NCBI GenBank assembly: GCA_031213475.1 | Contig: JARUPZ010000004.1 | Coordinates: 1,413,501 to 1,477,500, forward strand | Reading direction: 5' to 3' | From: Nereocystis luetkeana | Taxonomy: Eukaryota > Sar > Phaeophyceae > Laminariales > Laminariaceae | DNA: 64,000 nt | Shown: positions 20,220 through 30,921 of the stretch, one piece after another | Numbering within the stretch: position 1 is the stretch's first letter | Layout of the letters: each line of letters opens with the position of its first letter | Notes under the pieces: generated by a model | Seen by the model: the letters and a program-made list of their open reading frames with translations, nothing else | What the model was told of the DNA's origin: nothing | The model's database searches: none | Made by a program: the position numbers and the translations under genes

Positions 20220-20945
20220 ACCAGCCCAGAAGTTGCTGTACGCAGGACGGCGATATTTTTGGGGATCAAGACACACTTGGCGGCGACGTGCCCCCCGCCT
20301 GTGGTGCAGCGGACGCCAACACGCGATACGCACTTTGTGTCACAGCGCAGTCGCGCAAGTAAACCACCATCAGCAGTTGGTCTCATGTGATTCCCCGCGT
20401 CCTGAAGCGGATGTCCTTCCGCCACCAGGTGGAAAGCGGTGCGTCCTTTAACGCCGAACGGGACCTACGCATGGACATCGTTGTCGAGAGGGGAAGCCTC
20501 CGGGACGCGTCGGCATCCGATTTTTGACACAAAAGCATGCTCATCGACGTCACCTACGCGGGCCCCCGAGCGGTAGTTCACCTGCGTGGCGGAAGTAAGT
20601 GCTGACCGAGATATATCAGTTGCTTTAACTTCTGAGGCACGAAAGAGCAATAATCACTACCTCCGAGTTGGACATGCGCCCTTCGACGAGCGCAGCCATA
20701 AACTTGTGATTCTTGCGGTGAAAAGTTTTGGGCGTCTTTTGGAAGGGAGGGAAGCGAGTTCGTCGATCAGCCGGCGACGAGTGTGGCCGGAGGAAGGGGT
20801 GGGGGGGAAATTACCAAGAAAAACATCTGCAAGGAACGCATTTTACAATATACTTTCAGTGGCCTCTCAGGTTGCGATCTCACGCCGAGTTCACCAGCGC
20901 AAGGCTGCAGTACGGGACCGTCAAGATATGAGAGCGGGAAGGGAA
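20220..20945 (+). pseudogene. Retroelement C-terminus: zinc-finger remnant and restriction-like endonuclease
   Basis: LLYAGRRYF, then a Cys/His remnant ACGAADANTRYALC (probable finger with His changed to Tyr) near 20290-20345. Next come NAERDLRMDIVVERG and, after TGA at 20525, KSMLIDVTYA. 'D-x(n)-IDVTYA' resembles a PD-(D/E)xK-type nuclease strand as in REL-encoding non-LTR elements (R2/NeSL/CRE class). After a frame change, FDERSHKLVILAV and ASQVAISRRVHQRKAAVRDRQ close the protein near 20940. Class assignment is by architecture: finger, RT, finger, REL. Confidence 0.6.
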
Positions 20946-20959
20946 GGGGGGGGGGGGCT

Positions 20960-22060
20960 GATGCCGATGGCGTGGGGTTGGTACATAGATGCTGAGTAGG
21001 GGACTATACGTACGAGTTGGACAGAGGAAGGCTATTCTACCTACAATGGGGAAAACGATGAGTTTGAAAGATTCGTGCTTGGGAATTTGCTGGTCTATGA
21101 TAGGCCGGTCGCTGCGGAGCATGTTGTTTGTGCGATGAGTGTATCGATATTTTCATGGGGGGGAACTCAATTTGGCTGAATTCGTCACTTTATTAGATCT
21201 GATTGGTGAAAAAGGCGTCAGCAAAGGTCACCTTTTTAGATGCGATGGGTCAAACGTCAGATAGGAATCAGTAGGATCATTGATAAGGGGGATTGGATTA
21301 TTGGTATACTTTTGTCAAGTTTCCAGGTCTGATTGGTATTGAGAGCACCTTCTATGTTCCAAGTCGTGGTGTTCTATTACTGCTGTATTAATAGTTGCCC
21401 TTTGATATGTGGGTGGTATGATTGGAATACACGCTACACATTGCGGACGTGACAAATTGAATACTAGTTGTGAATACAGGTATCATGAGGCTACATACTG
21501 ACAGCAGTCAGTACGTAACACCTGTTGTACCAGTACGATACAACAGAACAACAGAACACAAGGCTATATGAATGGTTGGCCGCCGAAATTGACCGAAATG
21601 TGAACCAAAGCATGTGGTACATGTTGACAGATTTTTATATTTTGTCGCGTGAGCCTTCCAAAGCGTGCCGGAAAAACGTACCCATTTCTATAATACACTA
21701 CTGTAACCAGGTACACTATTAATACTACTCTTACTCTGCTGTTAAACGTACGCATATACCGGTTGGGGCCAGTATGTATGCGCCCGTTTTATCTACAACA
21801 AGTACGTAGTAGTACTCAGTATTTAGACTCCAAGCAGCACCTTCACTGCGCACCAGGTACATATTATCTTTACACAGCCGAAGCAACAGCCGCAACAACA
21901 CAACAAAGCAGCGAAAATTACAGGAAACAAACCTAAACACAAGCCTGTACGACCACTATCAATACTTATGTTTGACTCTCCTGGGCCTTCAGAGAGGAAA
22001 ATCGACGGGAAAAATCGACGATTTCGGAAAAACGGACACCACGTGACTGAGGGGATTTTA
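20960..22060. other. Gene-free stretch
   Basis: AT-rich, with TACTGCTGTA-TTAATAG at 21380-21392 and several TACCAGGTA. No gene supported. Confidence 0.4.
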
Positions 22061-22071
22061 CTATGCCAGGG

Positions 22072-22170
22072 GACCATAGTCAATAGGATCTATGGTACAC
22101 TCAAAAACCTATATATTCACCTATTTTTACTGACAAGATTTGGTCCTGATTACTATGGTCCCCCGTAATA
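22072..22170 (-). mobile_element. MITE-B copy 8
   Basis: Left end altered to TATGCCAGGGGACC; right end CCCCCGTAATA intact. Confidence 0.82.
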
Positions 22171-22440
22171 TTAATATCAATACCATTACGTAAGTAATCG
22201 GTGCCCGAGATGATGCTGCAGCGAAATAAATCGTGTGGCACGGGCGCAACATGATCATCCCCCTATATTGGTGGCCGCTGACGCTGCTCCTTTTAGCTAT
22301 CTATTATTAGCAGACGATTGGCAAAAGGACAAAAGCATCCTTGTACTGGTCACTATATCGGCGTAATATGTCGTACGACTAACACTATCTATGCTGTTAA
22401 CAGCAGTGTCCATACGTCTTATGTTACTAACGCTACGCTA

Positions 22441-22553
22441 TACAACGGGGGGCCATAGTAAATAGGACCAAATAATGTTGTTGATAATAATAGGTGAACA
22501 TTAAGGTGTCCGTGTACACGGTAGGCCCTCTATTTACTTTGGCCCCCCGTATA
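22441..22553 (+). mobile_element. MITE-B copy 9
   Basis: Ends TACAACGGGGGGCC and GGCCCCCCGTATA; the centre is diverged. Confidence 0.75.
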
Positions 22554-22856
22554 AAGTGTCCAGACTACTTACAGTAAGCACGACTTACTACTACTATGTC
22601 GGTATTTACGACACGCATTATTACACTACATACATATGTGTACATACATATAGATATATGTACGTTACTGTTGGCCCTGTTCTCTCAGCGCTCCTCAGCG
22701 TTTCATACACGTACTTTCTTGCGTTGTTCGTGCTTGCGCGAGATGAGGTTCACATCACGGGACGAAACTGCCTCGTCGTGATCCCCGCCCCCGACTGTTT
22801 CGGGAGCGGCCTCGGGCGTGCTTGCGCCGTGCCCTGGCTGCCGGCTGGCCGGGGGT

Positions 22857-23300
22857 GAGTACGTCAGCTGTGAGTTGGACACCAGTTTTGGGTGGTCGAT
22901 GCTGAGCTTACAATAATCTCGTGGCCGAAGAATTCGGTTGACGGCCAGCCTTTGTCCCGTCAGGCCTATGTTTGGCCCGGCAAACCCTCTTCGAAAATAA
23001 GATAGTTCTCAGCATTCGGATGTCTTTGACAGCTCGCTGTGGCCGGATGCGCTGGGCTCGTTTGTTGTTGCGGAAACGTTTTTACAGAAACGTCAGCTGT
23101 GGGTTGGACTAGTTGAGTGGACCTTACTCGACATATCAGTCTCGTGGTCAAATATTTTGGTTGACGGCCTACCTTCGCCCCGTCAGGCCTACCTTTGGCC
23201 CGTCAAGCCTTCTTCTGAAATACAATGGTTGTGAGCATTAGCGTATCCTTGACGGCTGCCCGCCAAGGGGCAAATGTGCCGTCAACCGGCATCTATATGC
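22857..23300 (+). repeat. ~220-bp tandem duplication
   Basis: Two diverged units (about 22860-23085 and 23086-23300). Shared landmarks are CGTCAGCTGTG-GTTGGAC, TTGACGGCC, CGTCAGGCCTA, TTTGGCCCG and GAGCATT. CGTCAGCTGTGAGTT recurs inside SINE-1 at 31124. Confidence 0.65.
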
Positions 23301-23363
23301 TCGCTCGTGACGGTAAACATATTGTGTTTTCGATACCAGCACCCAGATTGGGCCTCTTCTCCT

Positions 23364-23439
23364 TTAACCCCTTTAGAACCGCAGTTCAAATTCTAAGTAC
23401 TATGTCCCCAAAACGGGACTGCAGCCCTAAAAGGGTTAA
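23364..23439 (-). mobile_element. MITE-A copy 4 (shortened)
   Basis: 76 bp with TTAACCCC...GGGTTAA ends; the left inner arm (CCCGTTTTGGGGACA) is deleted. Confidence 0.8.
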
Positions 23440-23529
23440 CGGAAACGGGAGAGGCCGCATCCCCCGCGGCTTTTGACAGCTCATGGCGGCAAGAGTGTGG
23501 GGAATATGGGCTGGGGTGGCGGGTGCCAT

Positions 23530-23613
23530 GTTCGTTTTATAAAGGATAGACCACTGAGCTACTCGGTCAGTGCTGACTTGGTAGCTCAGTGGTCTATCCT
23601 TTATAAAACGAAC
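23530..23613. repeat. 33-bp perfect inverted repeat built from a tRNA-like 5' half
   Basis: Arms 23530-23562 and 23581-23613 are exact complements, with an 18-nt loop. The right arm, GTAGCTCAGTGGTCTATCCT and onward, is the A-box half of a tRNA-like sequence. A collapsed relative lies at 24122-24182. Confidence 0.9.
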
Positions 23614-23650
23614 AAAAGAAGTCCCGGGGTTCGAGTCCCGCCAGACGTCG
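23575..23650 (+). ncRNA. tRNA-like pol III head (pseudo-tRNA)
   Basis: A box TAGCTCAGTGG and a perfect B box GGTTCGAGTCC, 45 nt apart. The acceptor and anticodon stems do not form well, so this is a tRNA-derived element rather than a tRNA. Any transcript would begin inside the palindrome. Confidence 0.55.
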
Positions 23651-23836
23651 TATTTCCGCTTTTTCTGCCTTCAAAACTGCCTTCCAGTGCCTCTCCGTTG
23701 GGTTGTGGGAGTGGTGCGCCACAGCACGCACAGCGTTCGAGATGTCCGGCCTCGTCATGGTCGACAGCCACATCAAGCTGCCCACAGCCTCCCTGTACGG
23801 CCAGTCTCCTCCAATTTCGCCCTCCTCTCTTGGACC

Positions 23837-23945
23837 TATTACGGGGGGCCATAGTTAACAGGACCAAATATTGTTAGTAAAAATGGTCAAACATATAGGT
23901 TTTTATGTATACCATAGGTCCTGTTAACTATGGTCCCCCGAAATA
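23837..23945 (+). mobile_element. MITE-B copy 10
   Basis: Complete; ATGGTCAAACATATAGG centre and CCCCCGAAATA right end. Confidence 0.87.
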
Positions 23946-24121
23946 GTTCCACACCGGGGGTCGCGGGGATGTCAGAGGGTGAGTGAACCACTTGAGTAAA
24001 AGAACTCACGACTAGGGAGGGGGACTATAGGAAGGAAAAACCTGGCGCTGATTAGGGGCTTGATCAACACCGGAGGATGTTGTCGGCGGGAGGCCGTATC
24101 GAGCCCAAAGGTGCTTATTTT

Positions 24122-24182
24122 GTTCGTTTTATAAAGAAAGGCTGACTGAGTAGCTCAGTGGTCAATCCTTTATAAAACGAAC
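24122..24182. repeat. Second tRNA-half palindrome
   Basis: GTTCGTTTTATAAAG and its complement as outer arms, with GAGTAGCTCAGTGGTCAATCC inside. Same outer 15 bp as 23530-23613, but inner left arm replaced. Confidence 0.8.
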
Positions 24183-24183
24183 A

Positions 24184-24725
24184 TGCCATACGCTCCGCCG
24201 TTGCTTGAGCGTTGAGGGTTGGGTGTTCCAGAAACGAGTGTCGAAATTCCGATTCGAGCTATTTTACGTGCGAAAGGACGAGTTTTGCGCACAACTGCTG
24301 AGATTCGTGGGCTATAGCATATGGTCGCGAAAAGGGCGTCGCGAGCCTCTTCGGCTGTTGTGCACGCCGGGCGACCAGACTCCGTAAGGCACAGAGGACG
24401 GGGTATTTGGTGTCGACCGAATCGGATGAGCCTACGCCGCGGCAGGAGCGGTACGGTGGTTGAGGTACAAACTGCTGTGTGTACGAAAACAATTTGTACA
24501 CTCAGCAGCACTGACTGGCAGACGGTGCCACATGCATCGTGGAGTCTTGGTTGTGATGTGAAGGCGTTTTGTATTTGTTTGTAACTGCCCAGAAAAACAG
24601 AAGAAGAAATTATTATCGAGTATACACATGCATGCATGTGTGTGCGCGTTACGCTCACCCTGCAACATGTTTCGTTGCTTTTCCTCGAGGGTATGATTAT
24701 GCCTTTCGTCGTCGTGCCTACTGAT
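24184..24725. other. Gene-free stretch
   Basis: A 200-codon minus frame crosses it but has no domain, biased codons or splice context. No gene supported. Confidence 0.35.
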
Positions 24726-24727
24726 GT

Positions 24728-24830
24728 AGAGACGAATGGAGTACGCACTCGGTGAGACTTGAACCCACCCACAACTTGACTTTAGTAGGGACGAGATTTA
24801 CCCAGTACAAAGTAATTACTCCATCGGGGA
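24728..24830 (-). mobile_element. SINE-3 copy b, head
   Basis: B box GGTTCAAGTCTC on minus and the flank GTACGCACTCGGTGAGA, as in 54405-54425. Confidence 0.5.
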
Positions 24831-24849
24831 CGCCATTTTACCTTCCCTC

Positions 24850-24970
24850 ATCGTACCCCACGGTGCTTCCCTGCCTCGACTGCTGTGCCGAGAGCGGCCT
24901 CGGGCGTGCGTGATGTGCTGCTATACTGCTGCTGTTACTGCCGCTCCTCTGCTGCTGTTACTGCCGCTCC

Positions 24971-25012
<42 letters not shown>

Positions 25013-25300
25013 TCGTGCAGCTGCTGTGTTGTTTTGCTGTTGCTGCTGCTGCTCACACAGTCCGCCTCACGGAGTAGGTCGGCCTGGGATATAGTATTAT
25101 GCCTTTCCTCCTCGTGCGCCACCGGACTCCCCTTCCTCGACTAATGTGCCAGGGGCAGCCTCGGGCGTGCATGCTGGGCTACTGCGGTTGCTCCTGTCGC
25201 TGTCCTGCAGCTGCTCTGGTGCTGCTGCTATGCACGTGCTACTACTGTGCTGTTCTGCTGCTGCTCTTGCCATGTCTGCCATACGTTTTTGCTGCTAACC
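24850..25300. repeat. CTG-rich tract with duplicated flanks
   Basis: (CTG)12-13 at 24972-25012, preceded by two TGCTGTTACTGCCGCTCCTC units. GGCCTCGGGCGTGC (24896) is repeated as GCCTCGGGCGTGC (25156) and at 22811, each after a CTTCCTCGACT-like segment. Peptides here are Leu, Cys or Ala runs. Confidence 0.7.
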
Positions 25301-25694
25301 CCCGTGAGAATGGTTATTATCCAAGTCACCCCCTCTCGGGGATGTGTCTCCGCATCTTGGAGTTGAAAGACGGATCCATCTGCTTCGGAAGCTGTATGAG
25401 TACCGTCTCGACAATAACATTTCTTTGGCGTCTCGTCGAAGGTCTCGTGCCAGCGTAGTTTTCGTACGATACGTACTTGTACGCTATGCTGCTGCTGCTT
25501 GCTGCTGCTGAGTTTGCAGACCAACGTAATCGCCGGCGCTTCGCACGGTCGATTAGCTCGATCGACTGCTGCTCAACTATCTGTTTCGTGGCTATCTGCC
25601 CACGAAGTATACAGTACGGACACCGAGCGTCTCGTCCGTGACACTTGAAAAAAAGGAGTGCTGCTTGCTGCTGTACGGGCGAGTTTTGTGTTGT

Positions 25695-26045
25695 TCTTCC
25701 GGGTGGCGGATGGCAATGGTCGTTTTTCCTGATGTGTTTCCAGCATTTCATTAATTTCACTCAAAGTGTTTTTTTGTAATGCACCCCTTGACAGTACTGT
25801 CGCACTAACACCCTTGAATTGCATACCCGTATGCCTTCAGCCATGACGGGCATGCGCGGAGCCGCCGACGGGCGTCAGAGGATGGCAATGATTGTTTTTC
25901 CTGCGTTTCCAGCGTTTTCATTCATTTCACTCAAAGTGTTTTTTAGTAGTACCCCTTGGCAATGCTGTCGCACTAACGGCCTCGAGTTGCATACCCGTAC
26001 GCCTTCAGCCATAGCGGGCATGCGCGGAGCCGCCGACGGACGTCA
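25695..26045 (+). repeat. ~180-bp tandem duplication
   Basis: Units from GCGGATGGCAATGG (about 25697) and GAGGATGGCAATGA (about 25878). Each runs through TTTCACTCAAAGTGTTTTTT, CTGTCGCACTAAC, GCATACCCGTA and GGGCATGCGCGGAGCCGCCG. Confidence 0.8.
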
Positions 26046-26062
26046 GCCCGCCGCGGCGAAGT

Positions 26063-26390
26063 GCGAAGGCCGTCGTCCGTTGGGCTAAAGGTGAAAGCTT
26101 AACCAATCGCCTACCCAATCTAAGCCTCATAACACTCTCCCCCCCTGGAACGGACCGGATTTTACGGGTCGACGCGCCACCACACGCGGTTCCAATTTCT
26201 GGGGATCCAGAAGTATTTTTCAGATTCTTGACATGGGGAAATTCAGTTTTCTGTGAAAAGCGATTTCATGGTGGACGTAAGATTCGAACTCACGACCAAC
26301 GACCCATGTCCTGCCGACGACGCCATTTGTGAAGGTCGTAGTCCGTTGGGCTAAGGGGGAAGCTTAACCAATCGCCTACCCAATTTAAGC
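26063..26390 (-). mobile_element. SINE-2 tandem copies
   Basis: A complete unit (26137-26390) sits next to the 5' leader of another (26063-26136). On minus the head has TTAGCCCAACGGACTAC, TGGCGTCGTCGGCAGGAC (26325-26308) and B box AGTTCGAATCTT, and the unit ends in CCAGGGGGGG. Leader GGCTTAAATTGGGTAGGCGA occurs on both sides, so units are head-to-tail. Confidence 0.7.
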
Positions 26391-26771
26391 CTCATAGCAG
26401 AAGCCCCCCTTTGTATATATATGAAATAAGTACCTCCGCGGACCAAAGCCTAATGGGTAGGGTACGACGTGTACTGCCGCAATCTAGGAGACTAGATTTT
26501 TCAATGGTTTAGGAGGTTAAAGTCCTTCACGAGCTGGCCGGTGGAAATATTACCGGCCTGCTGTCTACCCCCTATCTATGCTGAACCACAGTCGTATGGG
26601 AAAGCTAGCCGGATGGAGACCGAGAGGTTACCATGAACGCGCACGTGAAAGCTGTATGAGTCTTCATACAATATAAGCGTGGGGACCGAGATCTCCCATT
26701 CGCTCTTTCGGCCCGAAGAAAGAAGAAAGTACGTACCTATACCTGTAGAGGTACGTGTTCAAGCCATAAGG

Positions 26772-26843
26772 GCAGCAATCGAGCTTTGGCTGCGATCCTG
26801 CAGGCGGCCGCGGACAAGATCGCCAGCCTCGTCGAGGCGCGCC
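26772..26843 (+). pseudogene. Possible captured exon fragment
   Basis: A short plus frame, SNRALAAILQAAADKIASLV, has third positions almost all G or C, unlike its surroundings, and is preceded by GGGCAG. It encodes an amphipathic helix. It degrades into a TA run at 26845. Unidentified; may be chance. Confidence 0.25.
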
Positions 26844-26940
26844 ATATATATATGTGCCGGTTCTTCTTGCGAGGCAGCTTGGAGCATCATCAGATCGAAC
26901 TATATTGGGTAGCTCTTCGACCGTACAGGGAGTGTGTGTG

Positions 26941-27270
26941 AGGGTGTCACCTACTGAGCTACAGAGGTAAAAGATCGATCGATTACCCAGCCCAGGGCAA
27001 TCCTTATAACAACACTCTCCCCCCCTCTGAACGGCGGGATCTTAGGGGCATCGGAACCGTCTACGTCTGTACGCTGACCTACCCGCTTCGTTTCATCACC
27101 TGGGGAACCAAGGAGATGTGTTTTTAGGGGCGCACGCGCCAGCGTTTTAAAAAGGAAACGTTCGAAGTGAGATTCGAACCCGTGACCTAGACGACGTCAA
27201 ATGTGAAGGTATTCCCTACTGACCTATAGGGTAAAATATCGATCGATTACCCAGCCCTGGGCAATCCTTT
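26941..27270 (-). mobile_element. SINE-2 tandem copies
   Basis: A complete unit (27017-27270) with CGAACGTTTCC, AGCGTACAG and an oligo-G 3' edge. The leader GGATTGCCC-GGGCTGGGTAAT is repeated at 26975-27000 and 27247-27270. B box GGTTCGAATCTC near 27165-27176. Confidence 0.65.
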
Positions 27271-27540
27271 TTGTAACATTTTGCAAAAAGAAGATCGTTT
27301 TGCTCAAAAGGGGGGGGGGGTTGGATAGCAATAATGCTGTCCGTTCGAGGGCGAAGTACCAAGGAGAAGGAGGGAGTAGCAAACTCGACGCGTCAACAAG
27401 GTACGGTGTAACCGCCCTTTCAGCCTCATTCAAAGAGGTACCATAACAGACACCAGGTTTATATCTTCGAAGTATGTAACAGAGACTGGAAGGGATGCAT
27501 TTCGGGACCCCACCAGGTTGGTTTCAACGGATTGTAGTCG

Positions 27541-27642
27541 ATATTCAACGCCCCCCCGCCCCCTCTTCCCCCCCCGGCCTCCCCCATCCAACTCCCCCCC
27601 CCGCCCCCCGTCCTCATCCCCCCCCCCCCCCCCCCCGCCAAT
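27541..27642. repeat. C-rich tract
   Basis: Five C runs of 7-19 nt on plus; Pro/Gly-only translation. Confidence 0.9.
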
Positions 27643-28139
27643 GCAAGTAAGAACTCATCACTATACTCTATCTAGCACTCTCGACCTATAGCTCTCATGT
27701 ACGATACTCTCGTGGCTCTACACATCTTATATATGTACCAGGTAGCTGCTGTTGCTGCTGCTGCCGCCGCCGTAGCCGCTGTAGCCGCTAGCCGCACAGC
27801 AGAGCAAGCACAGCAATATTATGATCATAGATCACATCGATCGCTTGATGATCGATTATGATTATTATTCTTGCCTTCCGACATTCACTGCTGTGTATAC
27901 TCGTATATAGTGTGAGCTTCAACGTTGATCACACCGAAAAACACCCCGAAAAAAGAAAACCACGGAAACGAAAGTATAGCCCTACACGAAGTCGATCGAT
28001 CGATCTCATCATCATTCCGTCAGACGACGCTCAATCTCAGGAATACAGAAACACTCACGAATCACCACGACTCCCATAACAATACTCGTAGTATAAATGA
28101 CGCTCGTACGTACAAATCAAATGGAAAAGTAAGAAGTTC

Positions 28140-28172
28140 GGAACAGAAGAACATCGCAGCAGCAGCGGCAGT

Positions 28173-28223
<51 letters not shown>

Positions 28224-28224
28224 T
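28140..28224. repeat. (CAG)n microsatellite
   Basis: About 17 uninterrupted CAG between 28170 and 28222. Frames give Ala, Gln or Ser runs; no intact exon around it is supported. Confidence 0.9.
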
Positions 28225-28562
28225 GCAGAAAACAGGAGAAAAACAAACAGCAGAACAAACCACAAGAAACAGCAGTAGTAGTAGTAAAACAACATCAAAG
28301 CACAGCAGCAGCGAGCGGCAGCAACGCAGAGCTGCACACATCAAAACAGAGAGCAGGAGCAGCGAAACGGCAAAGAAATAAAGAAAACAGAAACAGGAAC
28401 TTCAAACTTAGTTCCGGCCACAATCCCCCCCCTCCCTAAAGAAAAAAGCATTCCGAGTTTTAGCTTTCCACTGTCTACCGTAGTTCATAGTGACGCAGGC
28501 GTGACGCAATAAGAGGAGAACCTTCGGGGGAGACACAACTCGATCTCCCACCCAAGCTCCGC

Positions 28563-28922
28563 TCACAGAGACAGATCGTGCCGCTGTCCGTTTGAGGACG
28601 CCGAAATCCACTCTGTACAGGGCTCGTGGTTCGGATTGCAAGGAGTGCTCGGGGAGAGCTTGTGTCGCAGCGGCTGGAGCAACAGGCGGCTTGGCCAGTG
28701 CTGGAGAGAGCCACAAGGTGTGTGACCACTGCTGTTGCTGCTGTTGTTGCGATCTCCCTCCCGAGAGAGGGAGCGTCCGCCACGGGTATGCGATGGTGAT
28801 GGTGGTGAATCTGATGGTGATGTGATCCGCGAAACATTGATGGAAGCGATGTCTGCGCGGGTCGGCTTCCGACGTGATGACGTCCGGCTGGTGTGGCGAT
28901 GATTGTCTCGAACGCGGCGCAA
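28563..28922 (-). CDS. Possible disordered-protein exon
   Basis: A minus frame from ATG 28922 (MRRVRDNHRH) with Ser/Pro/Arg/Asn-rich sequence and SREGDRNNSSNSSG, ending at a TGA. Two other minus frames are also open here (one with HHHQIHHHHH), so phase cannot be settled. The region is free of recognisable mobile elements and flanked by triplet repeats, which fits a genic neighbourhood. No homologue recognised. Confidence 0.25.
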   Translation of the reverse strand: MRRVRDNHRHTSRTSSRRKPTRADIASINVSRITSPSDSPPSPSHTRGGRSLSREGDRNNSSNSSGHTPCGSLQHWPSRLLLQPLRHKLSPSTPCNPNHEPCTEWISASSNGQRHDLSL

Positions 28923-29379
28923 TCAAGCCCTCGCGGTGATGGGCGCTTGTGCCGGGAGAGAGTGGGGAGCTTCGGAGGAGGAGACGAGACGTAAATGCTG
29001 CCGTCTGCTCAACTGATGCTCCTGCGTGTTGTTTTATTCGCTGGTCGTAGCAGCACAGGTTTCAATTTCCCATCATGTGGAAGCACCAACAAGGCTGACT
29101 TCTTCTGTTTCTCTGCTGTGTGATTTTATACAGCAGTAGTTCATTGTGTGATCGTTTAATTTTTCCAAAACAAGGCGAAGTACGTACCGGTATAGCGTAG
29201 CAGCTGCTGCTGCTTGCTGGGTGCGTGAGCGCGTGAACACAAAGACGCAGTTGGCCGGAGGCGCACAGGGTAGCCCCACCCCTAGCTGCAGAGCTGTGTG
29301 CTTGCTGCCTTTCGAAGAACTGAACACCACAAGAGATCATCATGTCGACCCACAAGAGGGGACGATTCTCTTGGCTTGA

Positions 29380-29760
29380 AGTGCCTCACACAAGTCTGTC
29401 ATAAAGTTCAAAAACAGGGTCGGCATCGAGTTGAACAAAACAAAGGTCAAAAGCTGTTTGTTCGATTTTTTGTCTTGCGTTGCGTGTGTCATCCCTACTT
29501 TTCTCGTGCCTACCTGTGCCATCGGTGGCTGTTTCTACTCTCGAGAGATACGTGCTTCCTTTCTCTGGCTTCCCATCTCTCGCACACACCACCGTCACCA
29601 TTATCATCACCATCACCAGCAGAAGCAGCAACCAGCTGCAGCAGCAGCAGTAGCGGCAGCAGCGGAGAAGCATTGTTTTTTCTGACCCATTTCTGCCGGA
29701 ACTGTCTTGGCACTGGAGCAGAGGCAGCAGTGACTGCGATTTACTGAGACAAGGCAAGAC
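29380..29760. other. Low-complexity region, no gene assigned
   Basis: CAC/CAT then CAG triplet runs (29585-29670) give open frames on both strands, none preferred. Confidence 0.4.
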
Positions 29761-30186
29761 ACTCATCATACAGCATACGCCACGTACATACGCCGTGCGT
29801 ACCGTTGCTGCTGTTGTGGTTCTTGAAACAACTATTAATATTGATATCGATATTAATACCAGGTATAATACAAAACGACTATACTATCCCCCCCCTCCCT
29901 ATTAATAAAACGACTACGAACACGACAAACGAGTGTTTTTTCTATACTGGTATTTTATGCACGTGTGCAACTCGTATTTGTTAGAGCTGTAGTTGGCTCA
30001 CTATAAATGATCGCCGACTAGCTATTTAGTTGACATTAGTTGGCTACGTACGTAATACGGTCAGTTTGCGTGCGGCAATATGCAGAGGTATAATACTGCT
30101 CCACCTTTTTGTGTGTATCTCGCTGGCGCGTTTGTGGCTCGGACTGTGTGTGTTTTGTGGTTTCTACACAGACTAAAATAAGCCAG

Positions 30187-30283
30187 TTAACCCTTTTAGG
30201 ACCCCAGTCCCGTTTTGGGGACAAACTACTTATATTTAGAGGGTTCGTCCCCACATATGGGAGTGCGGTTCTAAAAGAGTTAA
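30187..30283 (+). mobile_element. MITE-A copy 5
   Basis: Complete with TTAA on both sides; right arm carries ACATATGGGAGT instead of AAACGGGACT. Confidence 0.87.
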
Positions 30284-30357
30284 GTTGGCATAATTCGCCA
30301 CCCCCAGCTATTACAATAACTATTGGTACTATTCATAGGTCGCCGTGAAGTCCGACT

Positions 30358-30474
30358 GTTACGGGAGACCATAGTTAATAGGACCTACCAGGTATGGTAT
30401 ACATAAAAACTTACATAGATTTAACCATTTTTACTAACAATATTTGGTCCTATTAACTATGGTCCCCCGTAATA
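30358..30474 (-). mobile_element. MITE-B copy 11 with 7-bp insertion
   Basis: GGACCTA is followed by CCAGGTA (TACCAGGTA at 30386-30394) before TGGTATACA; sister copies read GGACCTATGGTATACA. Confidence 0.87.
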
Positions 30475-30921
30475 ACTCGCAGCCCCACGTATCATATACG
30501 TATACCGGTGTTAGTATTACACGTCTGTGCGTGCCGGACACTTTAATTTGTAATGAAAAATGGGAAATCCGGACAAGGCTGGATTTTTTATTTTGAGAAT
30601 GGGTGCGTTCTACCCTGATTTCGGTATTTAATCACTCCCGAATTTCTTATTTCCCGTCATTCCCAGCCTTATCAGCCTGCCTTTCTTATTTATTGATCGT
30701 CTTCTCATTAAGTGCCCGGTACTCTGCACCGCCGTGGTGCTATGTACTGGTGTTCTGCTGTATAACATGCGTGAGCTTTTCTTCTGCTGGCCCGGCTGGT
30801 AGGTGGCGCATAACGAAATTCGAAAAGAAGAGACCCAAAATGCCAAAATGTCGAAAGAGGTTTTCGTTAGAAACCCCTATTAATACGAGTACACTAAAAC
30901 AGGAATATATATGTCATAATC

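Larger units (their letters stand above)
17509..20945 (+). mobile_element. Decayed REL-type non-LTR-like retrotransposon
   Basis: Sum of the pieces above: one original ORF of roughly 1,100 codons or more, GC-richer than its flanks, internally deleted across the RT palm and broken by stops and indels. No LTRs and no poly-A tail are seen; a G run (20943-20957) lies just after the last coding block. Confidence 0.6.

Noticed and set aside
26797..26843. Adjacent rare-cutter sites (CCTGCAGG, GCGGCCGC, GGCGCGCC) suggesting vector contamination
   Set aside because: They fall in GC-rich codon-like sequence continuous with genomic repeats; no vector backbone is present.
28117..28344. Poly-Leu/Cys/Ala proteins over triplet repeats (also 24885, 61275)
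   Set aside because: Open only because a CAG/CTG run has no stops in any frame.
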